DNA of 64,000 bases from Opitutia bacterium UBA7876. GTDB taxonomy: Bacteria > Verrucomicrobiota > Verrucomicrobiia > Opitutales > Seribacteraceae. The notes beneath the pieces are model-generated. The model saw nothing but the letters and a program-made list of their open reading frames with translations, made no database searches and was not told where the DNA came from. The DNA is taken from positions 1,614 to 65,613 of the forward strand of contig DLRY01000052.1 in assembly GCA_002500665.1 (NCBI GenBank), written 5' to 3'. How positions within the stretch are numbered: the first letter of the stretch is position 1; each line of letters begins with the position of its first letter. A program made the position numbers and the translations under genes. This document shows positions 53,561-61,300 of the stretch, one piece after another.

Positions 53561-55321
53561 ATGCATAATTTTTCCGATCAATGCCTTGACCTTGCAAGGT
53601 CTCTCTTGGGCAACAACCTCCAGTACGTCAACGACGACGGAACCGTTACGCCCGCACCTGGCGAACAGGCCAGAGTGGACGAACCCGGACACGCCGCCTT
53701 GGCTATTGGTGAATTCTTCCGGGCCACGGGGGAAGTTGAGCTTGGAGAGTACGACCTCTATGACCTTACCGCCAGGTGCGTAACCCAGCAGGCTTTCGCC
53801 GAGGAGGCCCACGACAATGGCATGGCCTACGCGGCCTTGGGCCTGCTTTCCTTCGGCGCCTCCAGGGAAAGAAACTCGGTCTGGGAGCGCCTTCTAGACC
53901 GGACGCGCGAGCAATTGGACCGCTGCTTACTTGCACAGTCCGAGCACAATGATCACTTCCAATCCTTTGCCATTGCCAAGTCGGTTGCGCGTTTCAGCTT
54001 CGGGCTTACCAAGAAGGACGATACCGGCAAAGCCATCGACCAGTTCGTTGAGAACATACAGTCGAATAGTTCCGGAGGGTTCTGCAACGACGACCCGGAC
54101 GGCACGGCGGGGGTCTATGATATTTACGGCTTGCTCTCCTTCATTTTTATTCGGCAGGCCCTACAGCTTCACGCCAACGTCCACCTAAAGGACCGCAAGC
54201 TTCCGAAGCTCAGAACTTTCGCCGAAAAATATCTTCGGATGCTTCCTGATATGACCCGCCAGGACGGCTTAGGATGGGGTTATGGTCGATCCGTCGGGGC
54301 CTACGGGCAGCTTCACTGCATCAGCATGATTCTCCAAGCCATGAGGGACAACTGGATCAACTCCGAAAAAATGCCCCTATACCTCGATACCCTAAGGCGC
54401 TTGTTCCAGTACTTTTTCGTAACCTTCGTCGATCAGGAAAAAGGTGATCTTATGATCAGGGACGAGGAGCGTGACACCGTTGAGAACCACACTACCCGGA
54501 TGGCCAACTTCGATGCCGCGCGCTACCTTTGTCAATGGTCCAGGCTTGCCAAGGTAATCGGTGGCTCGCTTGCCGTCCCCCCGCCAGACAGGTCCAAGAC
54601 TGCCGGGAGGTTCGTCATTTTCGACAAGTCGCACAAGAAAGAACACGGAGTCTTTCTTTTTCGGGACGAGAATACTGGCGTACAGTACCAACTTCCCCTC
54701 ATCGGACCGGGCAAGCAGATAAGCTCGGATAACTTGGCCTTCCCCCACTGTTCCGGAATTTTCGACTGGCCGGTACAAAAGTATCTCCCCGTAATGATGC
54801 CGGAGCTCACCTTTGGCGACACCGTAGTCGTCCCCTCCTTTTATGGGAAAAATTGCGTCACCGGCGTCGGATTGAAAAAGGCCTTCTACCTCAGGTTCGA
54901 ACAGCCCGACTTGATCCAGACGGACGGAACTTTCGCCCATGGCCTCGGAAGCTGTCAGGTTCAGTGGTCATTCGGGGATGGAAAGGTTCGGTCCGAATTC
55001 GTCTTCAAGGTGAAAAACCCTGTCTCCATGGATAAAATGCGCTTGGCTTTGGTTATTGGTTCACCCCATTCGACCTATCGTCTCGGAACAACCCTGCGAC
55101 AGGGGCAAGAGGGTTTGCGGGCCAACGTCGAGGTGGATGACTTCCAAGCGAAGTGGGGCTCTTTTGAAACCGTAACCGAGGATCCGGAATACAGGGGCTA
55201 TGCCGGAAACGTCCACTACATTCAGTACCTTGTCCGTGACCACCCGCTCAATATGCGGCCCGGACAACAATACAAGCTTGTCGTTTCCTATCACCCCGAC
55301 GTCGCCTTTGCGGACGAGTAA
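53561..55321 (+). CDS. conserved protein of unknown function, alpha/alpha-toroid-like N-terminal half
   Basis: 586 residues, no signal peptide and no membrane helix. The N-terminal 300 residues consist of repeated amphipathic helix pairs (GMAYAALGLLSFGA, FAIAKSVARFSFG, YGLLSFIFIRQALQ, GWGYGRSVGAYGQLHCISM), which resembles the incomplete toroids of DUF2264, heparinase and lyase families. The C-terminal half is beta-rich. GLGWGYGRSVGAYG (about residue 230-243) is the strongest motif. It lies 68 bases after rho and 68 before hisF on the same strand. I do not recognise the family, and a cytoplasmic carbohydrate enzyme is only a guess. Confidence 0.6.
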   Translation: MHNFSDQCLDLARSLLGNNLQYVNDDGTVTPAPGEQARVDEPGHAALAIGEFFRATGEVELGEYDLYDLTARCVTQQAFAEEAHDNGMAYAALGLLSFGASRERNSVWERLLDRTREQLDRCLLAQSEHNDHFQSFAIAKSVARFSFGLTKKDDTGKAIDQFVENIQSNSSGGFCNDDPDGTAGVYDIYGLLSFIFIRQALQLHANVHLKDRKLPKLRTFAEKYLRMLPDMTRQDGLGWGYGRSVGAYGQLHCISMILQAMRDNWINSEKMPLYLDTLRRLFQYFFVTFVDQEKGDLMIRDEERDTVENHTTRMANFDAARYLCQWSRLAKVIGGSLAVPPPDRSKTAGRFVIFDKSHKKEHGVFLFRDENTGVQYQLPLIGPGKQISSDNLAFPHCSGIFDWPVQKYLPVMMPELTFGDTVVVPSFYGKNCVTGVGLKKAFYLRFEQPDLIQTDGTFAHGLGSCQVQWSFGDGKVRSEFVFKVKNPVSMDKMRLALVIGSPHSTYRLGTTLRQGQEGLRANVEVDDFQAKWGSFETVTEDPEYRGYAGNVHYIQYLVRDHPLNMRPGQQYKLVVSYHPDVAFADE

Positions 55322-55389
55322 GGGTTTCGGAAGGCTAAAGCCATTCCTTCATTCTGTAGGCGTAGGCACTCGAATTAACGGTCTTGTCA

Positions 55390-56154
55390 ATGTTGTCCGC
55401 AAGAGTCATACCCTGCCTCGACGTCGATGAAGGAAGGGTCGTTAAGGGAGTTAAGTTCAAGGAATTAAGAGACGCCGGGGATCCCGTACAAGTAGCCCAA
55501 GCCTATGAGGAACAAGGGGCCGACGAACTGGTCTTCCTCGACATCACCGCCTCAAGCGATGAACGCAAAACCATGAAGGACGTGGTGGAGAAAACCGCCG
55601 CAACGTGTTTTATGCCGCTCACCGTCGGCGGAGGCGTGCGCAACGTCGAAAACATTCGCGAGATGCTCCTCGCAGGTGCCGATAAGGTCAGTCTCAACAC
55701 GGCCGCCATCCTTAACCCTTCCCTCGTGAACGACGCATCCTCAACCTTTGGAAACCAGTGTATCGTCGTGGCCATAGACGCCAAGAGAAAGGAGGACGGT
55801 CCGGGTTGGTGGGTTTACACCCACGGCGGGAGGAAAATCACACCCTTGGACGCCATCGAGTGGGCCGAGGAAGTGGTCTCGCGCGGGGCTGGTGAAATTC
55901 TCCTAACAAGCATGGATCGGGACGGGACTAAGGAAGGGTTTGACCTCGAACTAACGAAGTCGATAAGCGAGGCAGTCAAGATCCCGGTCATCGCCTCGGG
56001 AGGTGTTGGCAACCCTTCCCATATGGCGGACGGTATCACCAAGGGCAAGGCAAGCGCCGTTCTGGCGGCAAGCATCTTTCACTTCGGAGAGTGCACCATT
56101 GAGGAGACCAAGCGAGTCATGCAGGCTGCCGGTATACCCGTTCGTCTCCCATAG
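55390..56154 (+). CDS. hisF: imidazole glycerol phosphate synthase subunit HisF
   Basis: 254 residues from the ATG at 55390. The catalytic Asp11 and the conserved Lys19 lie in IPCLDVDEGRVVKGVKF, and the second catalytic Asp is in VVAIDAKR (about 128-130). Phosphate-binding loops GGGVRN, SMDRDGTKEGFD and ASGGVGN are intact. It forms the TIM-barrel cyclase of the HisF-HisH complex, making IGP and AICAR in histidine synthesis. hisH is not adjacent. Confidence 0.94.
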   Translation: MLSARVIPCLDVDEGRVVKGVKFKELRDAGDPVQVAQAYEEQGADELVFLDITASSDERKTMKDVVEKTAATCFMPLTVGGGVRNVENIREMLLAGADKVSLNTAAILNPSLVNDASSTFGNQCIVVAIDAKRKEDGPGWWVYTHGGRKITPLDAIEWAEEVVSRGAGEILLTSMDRDGTKEGFDLELTKSISEAVKIPVIASGGVGNPSHMADGITKGKASAVLAASIFHFGECTIEETKRVMQAAGIPVRLP

Positions 56155-56180
56155 GGGAGACGATTGGCCTTTCGTCGTTC

Positions 56181-57305
56181 CTAGGCCGGCAAGTCGGCAA
56201 AGTCATTCAGGTAGAGGCTTGCCACCTTACCCAATTCATACCTTTCCGCAATTTTTCGAGCCTGCACGGAAACGGATTCGAGTCGTCCCGCTTGATCGGC
56301 CTGCATGATCGCAACCAAGGTCGCCTGAAGGGCTTCAACGCGCCCGGGAGAGGAGTGATCGAAAACAAAGCCCGAACCAGGAGGATCGATGAATTCGCTA
56401 AAGCAAGCAAGGGAGGAAACGAGGGGCACGCACCCGCAGCTCATCGCCTCCAGCGCCGACAAGCCGAAAGTCTCCCCCTTTTCTGCAAGCGATGGGTAGG
56501 CAAATACTCGGGTCTGACCATATTGCTCGAGCAAGTCCTTTTCATCAAAAACAGGGTCTATTATTTCCACCGTCGGACCTATTTTAGCCGACTTGTTCCT
56601 TAGGGAATCAAGGTAGCCCTTCCCTGCCCCTCCATGCTCCTGCCTCCATGGGCCCATGATGCTCAGCGACCAGCCCGTTCGCTTTGTCTCATGAATACGC
56701 CCGAATGCATCCAGCAATTCGGCCACCCCTTTTTCGGGATGCAGCCGGCCTGCATAGAGAATTCTTTTTGGTCTGTCGCTCAACGGCCGGACCGTTGGCA
56801 AGTCCCAGCCCAAGGGATAGGGAAGGACCGATATTTCCTTTTCCCTGTGGGGCGCCTCCATGGCAACGGCCCGGGCAATGGCCTTGCTTGGGACCTGAAA
56901 GCGGGACGCCTTCCGGTACAGCCTGAATTGGCCCTTCGGGTATCTGCCGACGTGAAGATAGAGCTTTCCATTCCTTTTGCGGGGCAAAAACAAGGGCGCC
57001 CAGAAGGAATGCGTGACGAGCACGTCGGCGAGGGGCAAAACTTTCCTTGCCCGTAACACGTAAGGCAGTTCGAGAAGTTTAAGAATCCACGAGTTGCTCA
57101 CGGCGTCCGCCCCCTTGACTCGAAAATGGGTGACTTTTCCGATTTTTTCGGACTCGGGAAGACCATCGCAGAGCCGGGATACATGGGTCACCTCATGCCC
57201 GTTCCTGGAAAACTCCTGGCCCAAGGATTCCCAGGCCTTCTCGATGGCTCCGCCCCGCAAAGCGGGAACGGGAAGGAATGCACCCTGGAGTATGGTAATT
57301 CTCAA
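56181..57305 (-). CDS. glycosyltransferase family 4
   Basis: 374 residues of GT-B type. The N-terminal GGAIEKAWESLGQEFSRNGHEV forms the first Rossmann unit. The donor half has ILYAGRLHPEKGVAELLDAF and the E-x7-E of GETFGLSALEAMSCG. It probably adds a sugar to a surface polysaccharide or glycan. The start overlaps the end of the upstream glycosyltransferase gene by four bases, so the two act together. Confidence 0.87.
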   Translation of the reverse strand: MRITILQGAFLPVPALRGGAIEKAWESLGQEFSRNGHEVTHVSRLCDGLPESEKIGKVTHFRVKGADAVSNSWILKLLELPYVLRARKVLPLADVLVTHSFWAPLFLPRKRNGKLYLHVGRYPKGQFRLYRKASRFQVPSKAIARAVAMEAPHREKEISVLPYPLGWDLPTVRPLSDRPKRILYAGRLHPEKGVAELLDAFGRIHETKRTGWSLSIMGPWRQEHGGAGKGYLDSLRNKSAKIGPTVEIIDPVFDEKDLLEQYGQTRVFAYPSLAEKGETFGLSALEAMSCGCVPLVSSLACFSEFIDPPGSGFVFDHSSPGRVEALQATLVAIMQADQAGRLESVSVQARKIAERYELGKVASLYLNDFADLPA

Positions 57306-58369
57306 GCTCTCTTCCCTCCCGTGGTCTGGCTTGATTCATCCAACAGCTCAATAACCCTGTCGGCACAGCTTGCAATATGAAGGTTTTCTTCAAAGCAACG
57401 AATGCAAGCTTCCCCCTTGGACACCTCGTGATGTCGGCCCGCCCGCCAATCCGAGACCAAGCCGTCAATACCCGCCTGGTCGTCCTTGGCAACCAATCCT
57501 ACCCGCGCTTGCTTAACCTCCCGCCATAGGTTGACCTTGTCGGTCAAGAGGACGGGTGTACCAACCGAAAGAGCTTCCGCCACCACCATCCCGTAGTTTT
57601 CCTGATGGGAGGGCAAAACCAAGGCGTCCGCCGCCCTCAGGGCCCCCCACTTCAGGTCTCCCTCGAGCATTCCGGTCCAGACGACCTCCTTCTCTCTTCC
57701 ATGCGTCGAACGAAGAAGCTTACGGGTAAAGGGATCGGTTTTTTCAACTGGTCCAGCCAAGACAAGAGCCTCATCGTTTCTCTCCTCGCCAAGGAAGGAG
57801 CGAAGCAGCATATCCAATCCTTTCTTGGGGTGCATCCGACCGAGATACAGAAGTATCCTGCGCTCGGACAACTCGGGGAACGCGCCAATGAAATCCGCCT
57901 TTTGACCTTTGTCGTCGCCGGGCGGGGACCCGACCCCGAGTCCCGTTACAACCTCCCTGTATCGACTGGGCCAAAAAGTTCCCCGAGCCAGCCTACGCTC
58001 TTCCTCGGTGGTAAAACAGACCGCGTGCGCATGGCGCATGATCCCGCCCTGCCTCCAGAGCCAGTATGCCTGCTTCTTAAGATGCTTGAGGGGAAAGGTT
58101 TTCTTGAACCATGGGTCCATCATCCCATGAGGAAAGACAATATAGGGACAGCCCGTTGTCTTGAACCTTTTCCATGCCCACAGGCCGGGCCATTGCCACA
58201 ATCCATGGACGATAAAATGGGTAGCGTCCCCGCCGGGGATTTGCGGGTCATCCGAGATCGCGGAGGAGATTCCCTTCGCCCGAAGGCTTTCGTCAAGCCT
58301 GAGGACCGCCTCGATAACCCCGCCCGTACGAAGATCCCTGGAATGAGTGAGATGAACGATCCTCGTCAA
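57302..58369 (-). CDS. glycosyltransferase family 4
   Basis: 355 residues. The N-terminal GGVIEAVLRLDESLRAKG and the acceptor-side YIVFPHGMMDPWF are typical of exopolysaccharide GT4 enzymes (WcaI-like). The donor half has ILLYLGRMHPKKGLDMLLRSF and the E-x7-E of ENYGMVVAEALSVGT. Coupled by four bases to the second glycosyltransferase gene, and 12 bases downstream of the giant surface protein gene, so glycosylation of that surface layer or synthesis of its polysaccharide anchor is plausible. Confidence 0.87.
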   Translation of the reverse strand: MTRIVHLTHSRDLRTGGVIEAVLRLDESLRAKGISSAISDDPQIPGGDATHFIVHGLWQWPGLWAWKRFKTTGCPYIVFPHGMMDPWFKKTFPLKHLKKQAYWLWRQGGIMRHAHAVCFTTEEERRLARGTFWPSRYREVVTGLGVGSPPGDDKGQKADFIGAFPELSERRILLYLGRMHPKKGLDMLLRSFLGEERNDEALVLAGPVEKTDPFTRKLLRSTHGREKEVVWTGMLEGDLKWGALRAADALVLPSHQENYGMVVAEALSVGTPVLLTDKVNLWREVKQARVGLVAKDDQAGIDGLVSDWRAGRHHEVSKGEACIRCFEENLHIASCADRVIELLDESSQTTGGKRA

Positions 58370-58381
58370 GGCAAGGAATAC

Positions 58382-61300
58382 TCAATACGTTTTCCAAGCT
58401 TGAGAACCGTGGGAGTAGTAGGCTTGGCTGGTACTCGAAAAATAGATCCAGTTCTGCTCGCTGTTGCTGTAGACGTTAGGGTAATGAGCCGCTCCAGTCC
58501 AAAGCCAGCCAAGAGTTGCATGATGAAACCAGAATTGCGTGGGCGAAACGCCGGCAATATAAATCCAGCCCAGTTTCTCGTGGTAGACCCAAGGGAAATG
58601 GCGGTCCCAGAAATACCCAAACCAGTCCTCCTTCTTCCAAGACGGCGTGCTAGAGTCGACCACGGCGGATTCCTTCCAGATGAGGTTGAACCTGGAGGTA
58701 TAGCGATAGTCATTGAGGATGGATTTGATAGCCTCGGTAATTGGCATGCCGGCCAAGCGTTGAATATCCGCATCCTGTACGGGGTCTGCATTTTCTCGCC
58801 ACAACAACTGAGCCAAGGTGGCCACCTTGTAGGTGCTCTTTCTAAGAGGCTCCGTATAGACTACGTAGGCAATGTCGTCGATCGGCACCTCCTCAGTCAG
58901 TTTGGCCACGAACTCCACTGCACACTCACCGGCTACATAGGCGTTGTTGGTAAGAGAGTCTAGGCGGGGTGGTGAAAATTGGGTCGCTTGGTTGCCGCCA
59001 CCGCCACCCTGGTTGTTGTTCTGTTGTTGCGTCCGAACTTCCCAGTAATTTTTACCCACGAGGTTGTAGTAGAAATAAACCATCCGCTTAGAACCTTGGA
59101 ACATCTGCTGAAAGCTCGGGCTGCTTCCATACTTGTTGAAAAGACATCGTTCCGCAAAGGCCCTCCGGTTTTGGTCAAAGTCGTGAATATCTTTTTCGTT
59201 TTCATAGCCCACCAGATAATCGACCACGCCATACTTTGAAATGTACTGGTCGCTATTAAGAACATGGTCGGCGTAGGTCTTGAGCCAGTTGGTGTTGACC
59301 GCTCCGGTGGGTATGAAATTGTTGAAGTCCGTTTCCAGGTTAATGAATGAATCATGCCACTCTCCCATGCAGATCTGGTGAGCCCCGATAATGCTCATCT
59401 TCTGCTGGAAGGAGGCAACCTCGCTCAATTCGTTGACCCAAGTCTCAAGTACGTCCTGTCCTCCCGAGTTGATGGTATGGAGCAAGGCCTCGACCTGACG
59501 GGTACTCATGTTGGATTCGCTCAAGTCCGAGAAAATGGAGAGGGCAGTTGATTTCTCGTTCAACCATGGGGTCGGGGGTGATATGCGTACCACGAGAGGC
59601 GTGGAGGAAAATACCGGCGTAAAGCCTCCAACGGGGGTCATATCTCCAAGTACGACGATCTCCACAGTGCCGTCAGGTTTGGCGTACCTGGCAAAATCAA
59701 CGTCCCAGTCGAACTGGTACTCGATCGAGGTAATCTGTCCACTGGCCGTGGTAATAGGCACCCCGGTTACGTTGGCCCCCAAGAGGAATCCGTTTCCATA
59801 GAAACCTACCGTCTGGACGAGGGCCAAAGCGTCGCTGTCACCCTGTATGCTGGCCTCCAGGGTGACCCTTTGCTTATCGAAGACCTCGTTGTCGCTCAAC
59901 CCCGTGATGGTATTAATGGGTGAAAGGGTCAAGGTTGGTAGAACCGAACTTCCCTGAATCTGGCCGGATCGGCTGGTGATGAAGGTTGAACCATTAAGGT
60001 CCTTGGCCAAGGCGCTGAGCGACCAACTGGAAAGCGAAGTGTTGCCCTCGTAGGCAGGAGGCGAGAATGCCGTACTGAAGGGTGGGTCGGTATGGGTGCC
60101 CAGCAATTTGTCATTGAGGTAAAAGGCAACGCTCCCGACATGTGCCTTCTTACCGTTGGATCCGGTAAATTCGACCGAGGCGAGGAGGCTCGACCCCTGT
60201 GTGGTCTGACCGGCGACGCCGGCCGGCCTGATCGTCAAGCCTCCCAGAGCCGTGTTGATCGAGGGTGCGATTACTTCCACCTGAACGGGAGAAGAAAAGA
60301 TTTCCTCATTGATGTTGTTGATGACGGAAGCAACGATCTCATGCGTGCCTAGCCGGCTTGGGGTCCAGTCAAAGAAGGTCTTGTGGTTTCTGGTGCCTTG
60401 CACGGTAATGTTGTTGGCGCCAACCTGAACTCCGTCGACGTAAAGACGGAGGCTGCCCAGCGAACCCTTTTTGGCCGAAGCCTCCACCATGACGGGAAAG
60501 GGTCGGCTCAAGTAGATGGAACTTTCGGTAACCGCCAAGAGATTGGTGGAAATGGAGATAACGTAATCGCTGTTGTTCTCGGGAAGCTTGGTAGATTTCA
60601 AGTCGACCGAGTAGACGCTTCTGCTGGGCGTAGTGTCTTGGGGGTTCTGGTTCGAACTTCCGAAAATAAGCCCCCCCTGTCCTCCGGCGTCCGAGCTGAA
60701 GAAAACGTAACGCCCATCCCCACTGATGGAAGGATACCTATGCGAGGGCAAGGCCGTGGAGGCAAGGTAGTTGGTAGGATAACCAAACTTGGAAAGGCTG
60801 ACTCGCGAGTTACGCCTCGTAATCTGATTGAAGTAATAGATATCGTCCGTAAGAAGGTCCTCTTGAAAGCCAAGGAGGGGCCGTGCGCCGTTCGTCGTTG
60901 CGGACGAAACCAAGGGCTGGACCTCCGAAAAACCATAGATGATCGGGGCGGGGGAAAGGAAAGGCGTGGCACGAGTAAAGCCGCTTCCACCGACAAGCAT
61001 ATTCGATTTGTAGGAAACCAGTAGGGCGGAAGGGTTGTCCGTCCGGGCAGTGCCGTTAAGGGCCCGGATCGTAAAACCGTTGCCTGCGGTTACGTTGTTC
61101 TCGAAGAGAGGACCGCCATAAAGATTGGTGGGGTTGGACCAGAAACTCCGGATGGTCGAGATAATGGTATCCCTGAGGCCCGTATCGGTCTGGGCGATGG
61201 TTCCGGCCGGATCGATGAAGTCCGCACCCAAAACGAAGGGTCCCGAAGGGGTGGACGCAAAGCCGAGGGTCAGGGTCCTGTTGAGGTCGCCGATAATCAG

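Noticed and set aside
57605..58963. 452-residue plus-strand open frame across the glycosyltransferase and giant-protein genes
   Set aside because: It spans two well-supported minus-strand genes and its translation has low-complexity, non-protein-like composition.
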